Assembly (NCBI GenBank): GCA_946482595.1
Contig: CAMLSD010000075.1
Span: 1 to 25,304, forward strand
Source of the DNA: an uncultured Comamonadaceae bacterium
GTDB taxonomy: Bacteria; Pseudomonadota; Gammaproteobacteria; Burkholderiales; Burkholderiaceae
Length of the DNA: 25,304 nt
Direction of reading: 5' to 3'
Of the stretch, positions 1-11,378 are shown one piece after another. Numbering within the stretch: the first letter of the stretch is position 1; each line of letters begins with the position of its first letter. The position numbers were made by a program, and so were the translations under genes. Under the pieces are notes generated by a model that did not search any database, was not told where the DNA came from, and was given only the letters and a program-made list of their open reading frames with translations.

Positions 1-30
1 GCCGGGTGGACGCAACAGCCCCACCGCGGG

Positions 31-104
31 TCATGCCCGCGAAGGCGGGCATCCACAAGCCGCACCGATCCATGCCGACGGATCCCCGCCTGCGCGGGGA
101 TCAC
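31..104. repeat. Paired-hairpin intergenic repeat (REP/BIME-like)
   Basis: Two strong hairpins lie side by side downstream of ppc. The first has an 8-bp stem, ATGCCCGC at 33-40 and GCGGGCAT at 45-52, with loop GAAG. The second has a 9-bp stem, GATCCCCGC at 81-89 and GCGGGGATC at 94-102, with loop CTGC. The outer arms are also nearly inverted copies of each other (GTCATGCCCGC against GTGATCCCCGC). This is the form of the short palindromic repeats scattered between genes in many Betaproteobacteria and Neisseria. It could also help end ppc transcription, but there is no T-run after either stem, so it is not called a classical terminator. Confidence 0.65.
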
Positions 105-150
105 ACCAGCGGGGCGGGTCGGCAGGCGGGTTGCCGGCCGCGCGCTCGCT

Positions 151-3042
<2,892 letters not shown>

Positions 3043-3173
3043 GGTTACCTCAGGGCAGCGGGTTTGGTAACAAAATTACAGGCGCGAATGGTAACACCCG
3101 CGTGCCGCACACCCGTCCGCAAACCGGCCCCGGCGCCGGTGCATGCCACGTCTGCTCGGGTAGCATCGCCGGC

Positions 3174-4118
3174 ATGGACAAGACTTCCGCACCCTCCCCC
3201 TGGATCATCGCCACGCGCGAGAGCCGCCTGGCCCTGTGGCAGGCCCGCCATGTGCAGACCCTGCTGCAGCAGCGGCTGGCTCACCCGGTCGAACTGCTCG
3301 GCATGACCACCCGCGGTGACCAGATCCTCGATCGCAGCCTGTCCAAGGTGGGCGGCAAGGGCCTGTTCGTCAAGGAACTCGAGGTGGCCCTCGAGGAAGG
3401 CCGGGCCCATCTGGCCGTGCATTCGCTCAAGGATGTGCCGATGGACCTGCCCGAGGGCTTTGCGCTGGCCACGGTGCTCGAACGCGAAGACCCGCGCGAT
3501 GCATTCGTCTCGCCGCACTTTGCCGATCTGGCGGCGCTGCCGCCGCGGGCGCGCGTGGGCACCTCCAGCCTGCGCCGTGTGGTGCAACTGCATGCCCTGC
3601 GCCCCGACCTGCAGATCGAGCCGCTGCGCGGCAACCTCGACACCCGGCTGCGCAAGCTCGACGACGGCCAGTACGACGCCATCGTGCTGGCCGCCGCCGG
3701 CCTCAAGCGGCTGGGTCTGGCCGACCGCATCCGCAGCGTCTTCGAGCCCGAGGTGATGATTCCCTGCGCCGGCCAGGGTGCGCTGGGCATCGAGATCCGC
3801 AGCCGCGACACCGACCTGGCAACCCACCTGGCGAGCTTGACGCACCGCCCCACCTGGCTGGCCGTGCATGCCGAACGCGCCGTTTCGCGCAGCCTGGGTG
3901 GCAGTTGCAGCGTGCCGCTGGCCGCCCACGCGGTGTGGCAGGGCGAAACACTGGCCCTGACCAGCGCCCTGGGTGACCCCAGCCGGCCCGAGGCACCCCT
4001 GCTGAAGGCCTTCCAGGCACGTCAGGTGACCAGCACCGAACAGGCCCAGGCCCTGGGTCAGGCCGTGGCCGAGCGACTGAAGGAGCTGGGTGCCCAGGGC
4101 ATCCTGAACGCCCTGTGA
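3174..4118 (+). CDS. hemC: Hydroxymethylbilane synthase (porphobilinogen deaminase)
   Basis: Joins four porphobilinogen molecules into hydroxymethylbilane, the linear precursor of haem, sirohaem and cobalamin. The 314-residue length is normal. Visible signatures are [13 protein letters not shown] at the N terminus, the KGLFVKELE and HSLKDVP segments, [20 protein letters not shown], and [13 protein letters not shown], in which Cys245 is expected to carry the dipyrromethane cofactor. The ATG at 3174 was chosen because the product then begins just before the conserved core. The longer open frame upstream runs into ppc on the other strand and has no family similarity. No strong ribosome binding site is visible. 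The TGA stop overlaps the hemD start, so the two are probably translationally coupled. Confidence 0.96.
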   Translation: MDKTSAPSPWIIATRESRLALWQARHVQTLLQQRLAHPVELLGMTTRGDQILDRSLSKVGGKGLFVKELEVALEEGRAHLAVHSLKDVPMDLPEGFALATVLEREDPRDAFVSPHFADLAALPPRARVGTSSLRRVVQLHALRPDLQIEPLRGNLDTRLRKLDDGQYDAIVLAAAGLKRLGLADRIRSVFEPEVMIPCAGQGALGIEIRSRDTDLATHLASLTHRPTWLAVHAERAVSRSLGGSCSVPLAAHAVWQGETLALTSALGDPSRPEAPLLKAFQARQVTSTEQAQALGQAVAERLKELGAQGILNAL

Positions 4119-4918
4119 AACACGTGCTCGTGACCCGCCCGGCAGCGCAGGCCCACGAGTGGGTGCTGCAGCTGCGCCAGCGCGGCCTGCAGGCCAGTGC
4201 CCTGCCCTTGATCGACATCGACTCGGCCAGTGACGCCCAACCGGTGCTCGATGCGTGGCAAAGCCTGCCGCAGTGCGATCTGGCCGTGTTCGTGAGCCCC
4301 AATGCGGTTGAACGCTTTTTTGCGATGCGCCCGCCCGGCGCCGGCACCACCTGGCCGGTGGACACACTGGCCGCCTCGCCCGGCCCGGGTACCGACAGCG
4401 TGCTGGCCCGCCTGGGCGTGCCCGATGCCCAGCGCATCACACCGGCACCCGATGCGGTGCAGTTCGACTCGGAATCGCTGTGGCAACGCCTGCGCACCCA
4501 GGACTGGCAGGGTCGGCGCGTGCTGATCGTGCGCGGCGACGGTGGCCGCGAATGGCTGGCCACCCGCCTGCGCGAGGCCGGCGCCGAGGTCGAACTGCTG
4601 GCGGCCTATACCCGACTGGCCCCCACGCTGGACGCCACGCAGCAGGCCCTGCTGCGCGAGGCGCTGAACTCACCCGATGACTTCGTCTGGTTCTTCAGCA
4701 GTTCGGAGGCCATCGACCATCTCGAACGCATGAGCGAGGCCCAGGGCGGTGCGCCGACGGACTGGTCGTCGGCCTGGGCGCTGGCCACCCATCCGCGCAT
4801 TGCCGGGCGGGCTCGCCGCCTGGGCTGCGGGCATGTGATCGAATCGGCACCGATGCTCGATGCGGTGGTCGCAGCGCTCACGCCCAGGTGCGGTACGGCC
4901 AGTAGCTCTCGCGGCTGA
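4115..4918 (+). CDS. hemD: Uroporphyrinogen-III synthase
   Basis: Cyclises hydroxymethylbilane to uroporphyrinogen III with inversion of ring D, directly after HemC. The 267-residue product starts [10 protein letters not shown], the usual N terminus of HemD. It continues with [11 protein letters not shown] and [16 protein letters not shown], and ends in the second Rossmann-like lobe ([15 protein letters not shown]). HemD sequences diverge strongly, so the call rests on these segments and on position. GTG is the start codon, overlapping the hemC stop by 4 nt (GTGA). The hemX and hemY genes that often follow hemCD in Betaproteobacteria are absent. The 3' end instead overlaps a convergent AraC-type gene by 41 bp. 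Confidence 0.93.
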   Translation: MKHVLVTRPAAQAHEWVLQLRQRGLQASALPLIDIDSASDAQPVLDAWQSLPQCDLAVFVSPNAVERFFAMRPPGAGTTWPVDTLAASPGPGTDSVLARLGVPDAQRITPAPDAVQFDSESLWQRLRTQDWQGRRVLIVRGDGGREWLATRLREAGAEVELLAAYTRLAPTLDATQQALLREALNSPDDFVWFFSSSEAIDHLERMSEAQGGAPTDWSSAWALATHPRIAGRARRLGCGHVIESAPMLDAVVAALTPRCGTASSSRG

Positions 4919-5798
4919 AGATGCGCTGGTGCAGTTCTGCTGGCGTGACGCCGCAGACTCGACGGGTGTCACGGCACAGGTGAGCCTGGTCTGCGTAGCC
5001 AGCCGCGGTCGCGGTTTCGGCCCAGGACAGGCGTCCGGACAGCACCGCTTCACGGGTACGGAGAAACGACTGTTCAGCCCGCGCCAGGCTGCGCAGGTGT
5101 CGCTGCGACTGCCCCGCCCACGCCTTGATGCGACGCTCGACCTGCCGCACGCTGCGCCCGAAACCTGACAGCGCCGCGCGCACGGCCAGGCCCTGCACCC
5201 AGTCGAGATACTGGCCGCGGCCGGGCTGCGCGCGCCGCAACTGGCGCCACCGCGGCAGCACGAAACCCTCGAAGAGGCTGACCCGCTGGAGGTCATCCGT
5301 GGCGCTGAGCAGGCATTGCGACATGGCCTGCCAGTCGGCGTCGAACACGGCATCGAAGGGCAGCACCCTGTCGACACAGGCGCTCATGTCGACCCCGGTC
5401 AGCTCATGCAGCGCGTCCGGCATGGCCACCACCATGAAACACAGGCCGTCCCCCGGGCTGTGGTAGACCGTCGGGCGCGTCTGGGGGCCGATGAGCATCA
5501 CCCGCATGCCCAGCGGGCGGCGCTCGCAGCCGTCGGGGTCGGCCTCGTGCTCGTCGGCCCAGGCCACCCAGTCGGCTTCACCGTGCACGATCCAGCTGAT
5601 CGAGCACGCCGGTGAGGCCGGAAAGTGGTTGAGCCGGTCCGCATCAGCCAGGCCCAGGCCCAGGGTGTCGCGGCTCATGTAGGCCCGCACACAGCCGCCA
5701 AGATCCAGATGCGCCAGATGCAAGGCGCTGCGCCCGCGCAAAGTGGGCGCGAAGGGCAGCTGCCCCGGGGCGTGTACCGGCTCGGTGGATCGGTGCAT
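4878..5798 (-). CDS. AraC-family transcriptional regulator
   Basis: A 306-residue DNA-binding regulator. The C-terminal part (about 205-295) is an AraC-type double helix-turn-helix: RQVERRIKAWAGQSQRHLR for the first unit, then the signature stretch AAGYADQAHLCRDTRRVCG followed by VTPAEL. The N-terminal part has a cupin-like effector domain character (HLAHLDLGG, LMIGPQ-type strands), but no ligand can be named. The open frame reaches 5936. The ATG at 5798 is preferred because residues before it are low-complexity and run into the P450 promoter. No good ribosome binding site is seen at either start. Its start lies 100 bp from the divergent P450 start, the usual arrangement for a local activator. 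Its 3' end overlaps hemD. Confidence 0.85.
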   Translation of the reverse strand: MHRSTEPVHAPGQLPFAPTLRGRSALHLAHLDLGGCVRAYMSRDTLGLGLADADRLNHFPASPACSISWIVHGEADWVAWADEHEADPDGCERRPLGMRVMLIGPQTRPTVYHSPGDGLCFMVVAMPDALHELTGVDMSACVDRVLPFDAVFDADWQAMSQCLLSATDDLQRVSLFEGFVLPRWRQLRRAQPGRGQYLDWVQGLAVRAALSGFGRSVRQVERRIKAWAGQSQRHLRSLARAEQSFLRTREAVLSGRLSWAETATAAGYADQAHLCRDTRRVCGVTPAELHQRIFSRESYWPYRTWA

Positions 5799-5898
5799 GG
5801 CCGCCAGTCTACCGGCCCGCAGCCCCGGGGCCCGCATTGCCCGGCGGTTGTCGCAAACCTTCAATACCGCAGCGACTGCAAATCGGCACAGTGCTGCC

Positions 5899-7293
5899 AT
5901 GACCTCCAGCACCCGTATGAGCATCAGCGCCAGCACCGCTCCCCCAGGCCCGGCCTGCCCATGGTTCGGCCTGCCCCACCTGCGCGCACTGCGGCGCGAC
6001 TACCTCGGTTTCCTCGAACGGCTGCAGCGCGACCACGGCGATTTCGTCCATGTGCGCATGGGGCCGGAACGCACCTATGACGTCTTTCACCCGGAATGGA
6101 TCCGGGAGCTGCTGGTCGAGCAGGCGAGCGGGCTGATCCGCTGGGAGCGCGGCATCGAGGTGTTCGAGCAAGCGCACGGGCGCAGCGTGATCGTTACCGA
6201 AGGTGAGGTCTGGCAACGCCAGCGCCGCATGCTGCAGCCGGCGTTCGGGCCGCGCCGCATGGCAGAACACGCCGCACGCATGACGGCTGCTGCCGCGCAT
6301 GCGCTGGACACCTGGCAGGTCGGGGCATCGTCCACCGTCGACTTCGAGCATGCAATGACGCAGTTGACCATGGACGTCATCCTGCGCACGCTGTTCAGTG
6401 CCGAGTCCGAGCGCGACGCGATCGACGCCGAACGGGCGGTCCGCCTGCTCAGCCAGAATGCCATGGAAGAAATGTTCTGGCCGGTCACGCTGCCCGACTG
6501 GCTGCCCCTGCCGGGCAAGCGCGACAAGCGTTGGGCTTCGCGCACACTGGACGGCCTGGTGCGCCGCCACATCCGCGAACGACGCGCCGCACCGGCCGAA
6601 CCGCAGGCGCCTGCCGACCTGCTCGGCATGCTGCTGACCCTGCGCGACGATGAAGGCAACGGCCAGGGCCTCAGCGACGATGAGGTGCGCGACCAGTGCA
6701 TGACGATCTTCCTGGCCGGCCATGAAACCACCGCCGCCACACTGACCTGGTGGGGCTGGCTGATGGCCACCCACCCCGAGCATGCGGCCCGGGCGACGGC
6801 CGAAGTGGACGAGGTGCTCGGCCAGCGGCTGCCCGGCCATGACGACGTGGCCCGCCTGCCCTGGCTGGGCCAGACCCTGAAGGAAACCCTGCGTCTGTAT
6901 CCCGCGGCGCCGGCGCTGCTGGGCCGGCGCATCACCGCACCGCTGAAGGTCGGTCCGTGGACCATCCCGCGTGGCGCCCTGGTGCGCCTGACACCGTGGG
7001 TGGTGCACCGCGACCCGCGCTGGCATCCCGACCCGCTGCGATTCGACCCCCACCGCTTCGGTCCCGGCGGCACCGCAATGGCCCAGCGGGGCGCCTACCT
7101 GCCCTTCGGCACCGGGCCGCGCGTGTGCCTGGGCAGTCTGTTCGCGATGACCGAGATGACGCTGGTCGCGGCCATGCTGCTGCAGCGGTTCCGCCTGGCG
7201 CTGCCCGAGGGCGCAGCGCCGGTGCGGGCGGCATTGAACGTCACGCTGCGCCCGGCCGAGGGCCTGCGGCTGCTGCTGCACCGCCACGCCTGA
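5899..7293 (+). CDS. Cytochrome P450
   Basis: A soluble haem-thiolate monooxygenase of 464 residues. The I-helix oxygen-activation motif AGHETT is at 273-278, the K-helix ExxR is Glu329/Arg332 in KETLRLYPAAP, and the haem-binding loop is PFGTGPRVCLG with axial ligand Cys410. The N terminus has no membrane anchor, only PPGPACPWFGLPHL before the fold. Style (MLQPAF near the C-helix, AGHETTA) resembles bacterial relatives of the CYP4/CYP102 haem domains, which often oxidise fatty acids or other lipophilic substrates; that is family knowledge, not proof of substrate. No ferredoxin or ferredoxin reductase gene adjoins it, so electrons must come from elsewhere. The AraC-type regulator diverges from it. 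The start at 5899 leaves a short leader, and no clear ribosome binding site is visible. Confidence 0.95.
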   Translation: MTSSTRMSISASTAPPGPACPWFGLPHLRALRRDYLGFLERLQRDHGDFVHVRMGPERTYDVFHPEWIRELLVEQASGLIRWERGIEVFEQAHGRSVIVTEGEVWQRQRRMLQPAFGPRRMAEHAARMTAAAAHALDTWQVGASSTVDFEHAMTQLTMDVILRTLFSAESERDAIDAERAVRLLSQNAMEEMFWPVTLPDWLPLPGKRDKRWASRTLDGLVRRHIRERRAAPAEPQAPADLLGMLLTLRDDEGNGQGLSDDEVRDQCMTIFLAGHETTAATLTWWGWLMATHPEHAARATAEVDEVLGQRLPGHDDVARLPWLGQTLKETLRLYPAAPALLGRRITAPLKVGPWTIPRGALVRLTPWVVHRDPRWHPDPLRFDPHRFGPGGTAMAQRGAYLPFGTGPRVCLGSLFAMTEMTLVAAMLLQRFRLALPEGAAPVRAALNVTLRPAEGLRLLLHRHA

Positions 7294-7327
7294 GGAGCGG
7301 CATCGCGACAGCCTGGGCGACCGGCGC

Positions 7328-7654
7328 TCAGACCGTCATGTTCATGATGTCGCTGTAGGCCTGCACCATGCGGTTGCGCACGTGCAGCGCCGACTGGAAG
7401 CCGATCTGGGCCTTCTGCATGGCCACCATGGTCTCTTCCAGGCTGACGTTGGGGTTCTCCAGCTGCACCTGGCGCTGCATTTCTGCCGCCTGGGTCTGGG
7501 ACTGGCTCACGGACTTCAGGGCATTGGTCAGGGCCTGCGAAAAGCCGACCTCGGTGCTGGAGTCGACCTTCGCCGCCTTCTGCTGCCCAGGCAGGACCAC
7601 GCCGGCGCGTGCCACGGCCTGCTCGAAGTTGAAGGGTTTGAGTCTGACGTCCAT
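7328..7654 (-). CDS. fliE: Flagellar hook-basal body protein FliE
   Basis: FliE is an early exported rod component that joins the MS ring and export gate to the proximal rod. The 108-residue product has the conserved pattern FSQALTNALKSV, then NVSLEETMVAMQKA, and the C-terminal stretch ALHVRNRMVQAYSDIMNM. ATG at 7654 was chosen over an in-frame start five codons earlier because CAGGAG sits about 7 nt upstream of it; the earlier start would place that site inside the coding region. As in enterics, fliE stands alone and divergent from fliF. It faces the P450 gene tail to tail with a 34-bp gap. A run of eight A residues (plus-strand view) lies just upstream of its ribosome binding site. Confidence 0.95.
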   Translation of the reverse strand: MDVRLKPFNFEQAVARAGVVLPGQQKAAKVDSSTEVGFSQALTNALKSVSQSQTQAAEMQRQVQLENPNVSLEETMVAMQKAQIGFQSALHVRNRMVQAYSDIMNMTV

Positions 7655-7679
7655 CGGGGGCTCCTGCAAAAAAAAGCGC

Positions 7680-7707
7680 TAAAGAAAGCAGCGCACCTTG
7701 CCGATGA
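7680..7707 (+). promoter_or_regulatory. Possible sigma-28 (FliA) promoter facing fliF
   Basis: TAAAGAAA at 7680-7687 is followed after 12 nt by GCCGATGA at 7700-7707. The enteric FliA consensus is TAAAGTTT, 11 nt, GCCGATAA. The -10 element differs at one base and the TAAA core is intact, but the spacer is one base longer than ideal. It points toward fliF, whose start is 180 bp downstream, inside the fliE-fliF divergent region. This is a motif match only. Confidence 0.35.
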
Positions 7708-7887
7708 CCGAATCTTAGGGAAAGGCCACCGGCGCAATGCCGGGAACTGACCGCCCTTTGCGGCCTTCTTCCGGCCATTTCACCCCCCCGGTCCTTCGAA
7801 TAATCGAGCCCAACAAGACCCTGGGGTGGAGAAGCGCTTTCCTGCCCCCCTCCCCCAGGGTCGTGAACCAAGTCGGGACACGATCGA

Positions 7888-9585
7888 ATGGAAAACGCCG
7901 TCGCCCTCGCCCAGAACCTGCAGCCCGCGGTGCCGCCCGCCGCGCTGCCGGCTGCGCCCACCTTCGTGGGCAACCTGGCCGCCATGCCGATGCCGCGCAA
8001 GGTGTGGCTGGGCGCGGCCGTGGCCGGCCTGATCGCGATCGTGGTTGCCCTGAGCCTGTGGTCCAGCCGCCCCGAATACAAGGTGCTGTACGCCAACCTG
8101 TCGGACAAGGACGGCGGCGCGATCATCGCCCAGCTGTCCACGATGAACGTGCCCTACAAGCATGCCGACGGGGGTGCGGCCATCCTGGTGCCGGCCGACC
8201 GCGTGCATGACGCCCGCCTGAAGCTGGCCTCTGCCGGCCTGCCCAAGGGCTCGACCGTGGGCTTCGAGCTGATGGACAACGCGCGCTTCGGCATCACGCA
8301 GTTCCAGGAGCGCCTGACCTTCCAGCGCGGCCTCGAAGGTGAGCTGACCCGCTCGATCGGCGCCCTGGCCGCGGTGCAGAGCGCCCGTGTCCACCTCGCC
8401 CTGCCCAACCAGAACGGTTTCTTCCGCGAACAGCAGAAGCCTTCCGCCTCGGTGCTGCTGCAGCTCCACCCCGGCCGCACGCTCGACCGCGCCCAGCTCG
8501 CCGGCATCGTGCACCTGGTGTCCAGCAGCGTGCCCGAGCTGTCGCCCAAGGCGGTGAGCATCGTGGACGGCAGTGGTGCCTTGCTGACCGAATCGCCCGA
8601 TCACCCGTCCAACGGGCTTGATGCCCAGCAGCTCCAGTACGTGTCGCAGATCGAGTCGACCCTGACCCGTCGCATCAACGACATCCTCGAACCCGTGGTC
8701 GGCCGCGACAACCTGCGTGCCCAGGTGACCGCCGAAGTCGACTTCTCGCAGAGTGAATCGACCTCGGAGCAGTTCCGCCCCAACCAGGGCAACGAGCCGG
8801 CCACGGTGCGCAGCACGCAGCTGTCGGAATCGACGATGGCCAACAACAGCCTGCCCACTGGCGTGCCGGGCGCTGCCACCAACCAGCCACCCGTGCCGGC
8901 CACCGCCCCGATCAATGGCGCGGCCGCACCGCTGCAGGCCGCCGGCGGCTCCACCACCGGCAGCAGCAAGCGCGACGCGATCACCAACTACGAAGTCGAC
9001 AAGACCGTGCGCGTGACCCGCAACGGCACCGGCACCATCAAGCGCCTGAGCGCCGCGGTGGTCGTCAACCACCGCACCCAGACCGACAACAAGGGCAAGA
9101 CCACCACCATGGCGCTGACGCCCGAGGAACTGCAGAAGCTCACCACGCTGGTGCGTGAATCGGTGGGCTTCAACCAGGAGCGTGGCGATTCGGTGCAGGT
9201 CATCAACGCACCGTTCAAGGTCGAGAAGATCGAGCCCGCACCGGAAATGCCGCTGTGGAAGCAGCCCGAGATGCTGGAGACGCTGCGCAACCTGGCGATC
9301 CCGGCGGCCCTGACGCTGCTGGCCCTGATCATCGTCTTCGGTGTGGTGCGCCCGGCCCTGCGTGCCGCCGCCCCGGTGCCGCCCGAGCCGCCCAAGCAGC
9401 TCGACGCCGTGGTCGATGGCACCGAAGTGCTGCCGCCTCTGGCCGGCGGCTCGGACAGCTCGCTGCCGCTGCTGTCGTCCACCGCCCCGAGCGAAAAGCT
9501 CGAAGCCGCCCGCCAGTTCGCCAAGGAAAACCCCGGCGCCGTGGCGAACATCGTCCGCGCCTGGGTGACCAAGGAAGCGGCCTGA
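7888..9585 (+). CDS. fliF: Flagellar MS-ring protein FliF
   Basis: Forms the membrane-embedded MS ring on which the motor rotor and export apparatus assemble. The 565-residue length is typical. One membrane helix lies at about 39-58 (VWLGAAVAGLIAIVVALSLW) and the second at about 467-489 (LAIPAALTLLALIIVFGVV). Between them lie the periplasmic ring-building domains, including LSDKDGGAIIAQL, GFELMDNARFGITQFQE and the ALPNQNGFFREQQKPSASV segment, and then a Ser/Thr/Ala-rich linker. The cytoplasmic C terminus ends in NIVRAWVTKEAA, which fits the FliG-binding tail. First gene of fliFGHIJK. The upstream site is weak (GGGA about 10 nt before the ATG). Confidence 0.97.
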   Translation: MENAVALAQNLQPAVPPAALPAAPTFVGNLAAMPMPRKVWLGAAVAGLIAIVVALSLWSSRPEYKVLYANLSDKDGGAIIAQLSTMNVPYKHADGGAAILVPADRVHDARLKLASAGLPKGSTVGFELMDNARFGITQFQERLTFQRGLEGELTRSIGALAAVQSARVHLALPNQNGFFREQQKPSASVLLQLHPGRTLDRAQLAGIVHLVSSSVPELSPKAVSIVDGSGALLTESPDHPSNGLDAQQLQYVSQIESTLTRRINDILEPVVGRDNLRAQVTAEVDFSQSESTSEQFRPNQGNEPATVRSTQLSESTMANNSLPTGVPGAATNQPPVPATAPINGAAAPLQAAGGSTTGSSKRDAITNYEVDKTVRVTRNGTGTIKRLSAAVVVNHRTQTDNKGKTTTMALTPEELQKLTTLVRESVGFNQERGDSVQVINAPFKVEKIEPAPEMPLWKQPEMLETLRNLAIPAALTLLALIIVFGVVRPALRAAAPVPPEPPKQLDAVVDGTEVLPPLAGGSDSSLPLLSSTAPSEKLEAARQFAKENPGAVANIVRAWVTKEAA

Positions 9586-9618
9586 CACCCCCTACCGCCT
9601 GAGCATCGAGTCACCACC

Positions 9619-10614
9619 ATGGACGAACAAGGACTGCAGGACTCCGCCATCCTCCTGATGTCGCTGGGCGAAGAGGAGGCCGCCGAGGTCTTCAAGCACC
9701 TGGCACCGAAGGAAGTGCAGCGCCTGGGCGAGACCATCGCCAAGATGAAGGTCATCCCGCGCGAACGTGTCGAGACGGTGCTCGCCCGCTTCACGACCGA
9801 TGCCTCCGACCAGAGCATGCTCGTCAACGACACCGACGAGTACGTCAAGTCGGTGCTGCGCAAGGCGCTGGGCGACGACAAGGCCAATCTGCTGATCGAC
9901 CGCATCCTGCAGGGCAGCGACGTCACCGGCATCGAAAGCCTGAAGTGGATGGACGCCGGCAGCGTCGCCGAGCTGCTGCGCAACGAACACCCGCAGATCG
10001 TCGCCGCCATCCTGGTGCACCTGGACTACGACCAGAGCAGCTCGGTGATCAAGGCCTTCAGCGAACGCCAGCGCAACGAGGTGCTGGTGCGCATCGCCAC
10101 GCTGGACGGCATCCAGCCCTCGGCGCTGAAGGACCTGAACGAGGTGATGAGCAAGGTGCTCGCCGGCGGCGAGAAGCTGCGCAAGGCGTCCCTCGGCGGC
10201 GTGAAGACGGCGGCTGAAATCATCAACCTGCTGGGCACCTCGATCGAGACCGCGGTGCTGGACTTCATCCGCGAGGCGGACACCGACCTCGCCCAGCGCA
10301 TCATGGACAACATGTTCACCTTCGACGACCTCGGCAAGCTCGACGACAAGGGCGTGCAGGCGCTGCTGCGCGAGGTGCAGAGCGAATCGCTGGTGATCGC
10401 GCTGAAGGGCGCGACGCCGGAGATGCGCGAGAAGGTGTTCCGCAACATGTCCACCCGCGCCGCCGAGACGCTGCGCGAAGACCTGGAGTCGCGCGGCCCG
10501 GTGCGTGTCTCCGAGGTCGAGGCCGAGCAGAAGGAACTGCTCAAGATCGTGCGCCGCCTGGCCGACGAAGGCCAGATCGTGCTGGCCACCGGTGGTGACG
10601 ACAGCTTCGTCTGA
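9619..10614 (+). CDS. fliG: Flagellar motor switch protein FliG
   Basis: Rotor protein that binds FliF on one side and FliM on the other, and meets the stator to generate torque. The 331-residue product has the usual three-domain layout. The N-terminal part begins LQDSAILLMSLGEEEAAEVF, the middle domain has the NEHPQIVAAIL segment (EHPQ motif), and the C-terminal domain has FTFDDLGKLDDKGVQALLREV-like charged torque helices followed by LALKG-type repeats. It lies 33 nt behind fliF and is followed by a 56-nt C-rich gap before fliH. No truncation or missing motif is seen. Confidence 0.97.
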   Translation: MDEQGLQDSAILLMSLGEEEAAEVFKHLAPKEVQRLGETIAKMKVIPRERVETVLARFTTDASDQSMLVNDTDEYVKSVLRKALGDDKANLLIDRILQGSDVTGIESLKWMDAGSVAELLRNEHPQIVAAILVHLDYDQSSSVIKAFSERQRNEVLVRIATLDGIQPSALKDLNEVMSKVLAGGEKLRKASLGGVKTAAEIINLLGTSIETAVLDFIREADTDLAQRIMDNMFTFDDLGKLDDKGVQALLREVQSESLVIALKGATPEMREKVFRNMSTRAAETLREDLESRGPVRVSEVEAEQKELLKIVRRLADEGQIVLATGGDDSFV

Positions 10615-10670
10615 ACCCGCCGCACCTGCCGACCCCGATCCCCACGACCCAACGCCTGCCCCCCACGCCC

Positions 10671-11378
10671 ATGGCCACCTTCCACAACCGCTTCATCCCG
10701 CGCGAGGAGCTGCACAACTTCTCGGCGTGGAATCTCGGCTCGATCTCCGGCCAGGAAGAAGCCGAACAGCAGGCCGCCCAGGCCGCCGCCGAACCCGAAG
10801 CGCCGCTGCCCCCGACCCCGGAGGAAATTCACGCTCAGCTTCAGGACGCCCGCCAGGCCGGCTACAAGGACGGCTACCGCGACGGCCTGGTCGCGCTGGA
10901 GAACTTCAAGCAGAGCTATGCCAGCCAGGTGACTGCGCAGGTCGGCGCGATCGCCCAGACCTTCCAGGCACAGCTCGGTGAACTCGAACAGGAGCTGGCC
11001 GGTGCGCTGGCCCGTGTGGCCGTCGAGATCGCCCGCCAGGTGGTGCGCACCGAACTGGTCACCCAGCCCCGCCTGATCGAGGCCGTGGCCCAGGAGGCGC
11101 TGGCCACGCTGGTGCACTCGGCCCGCCACGTGCGCGTGCGCGTGCACCCTGAAGACCACCACCTGCTGGTCCAGCAAGGCCAGCTCGACCTGGAATCGCG
11201 CCAGGCCCGGCTGTTTGCCGACCCGGCCATCCAGCGTGGCGGCTGTGTCGTCGAGTCCGACATCGGCGTGATCGATGCGGCCATCGACACCCGTTGGCGC
11301 AATGCCGCCGCCGCCCTGGGCCATGTCAGTGAATGGAACGACAGTGCCGAGTCGTCCGATCCGGGAGCCGACGCATGA
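10671..11378 (+). CDS. fliH: Flagellar export ATPase regulator FliH
   Basis: FliH is the peripheral stalk of the flagellar type III export ATPase. It binds FliI and links it to the export platform and C ring. The 235-residue product starts [18 protein letters not shown], a common beta-proteobacterial FliH opening. An Ala/Gln/Glu-rich, probably coiled stretch with [10 protein letters not shown] follows at about 25-110, then the conserved C-terminal domain ([47 protein letters not shown]). The start is accepted on protein similarity because no ribosome binding site is visible in the C-rich leader. The stop overlaps the fliI start by 4 nt (ATGA). Confidence 0.93.
   Translation: MATFHNRFIPREELHNFSAWNLGSISGQEEAEQQAAQAAAEPEAPLPPTPEEIHAQLQDARQAGYKDGYRDGLVALENFKQSYASQVTAQVGAIAQTFQAQLGELEQELAGALARVAVEIARQVVRTELVTQPRLIEAVAQEALATLVHSARHVRVRVHPEDHHLLVQQGQLDLESRQARLFADPAIQRGGCVVESDIGVIDAAIDTRWRNAAAALGHVSEWNDSAESSDPGADA

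Noticed and set aside
81..104. Rho-independent terminator of ppc
   Set aside because: The stem is strong but there is no T-run, and the paired-hairpin form fits an intergenic repeat better.
3045..4367. 440-codon minus-strand open frame opposite hemC and hemD
   Set aside because: Covers two sure genes in antisense, with Gly/Gln/His-rich shadow composition.
7738..7770. Sigma-54 promoter upstream of fliF
   Set aside because: CTGACCGCCCTTTGC has the -12 GC but lacks the -24 GG; it does not meet the minimum for this promoter class.
7780..9588. 602-codon minus-strand open frame opposite fliF
   Set aside because: Mirror of fliF codon bias, repetitive Gly/His/Arg composition, and no start signal.
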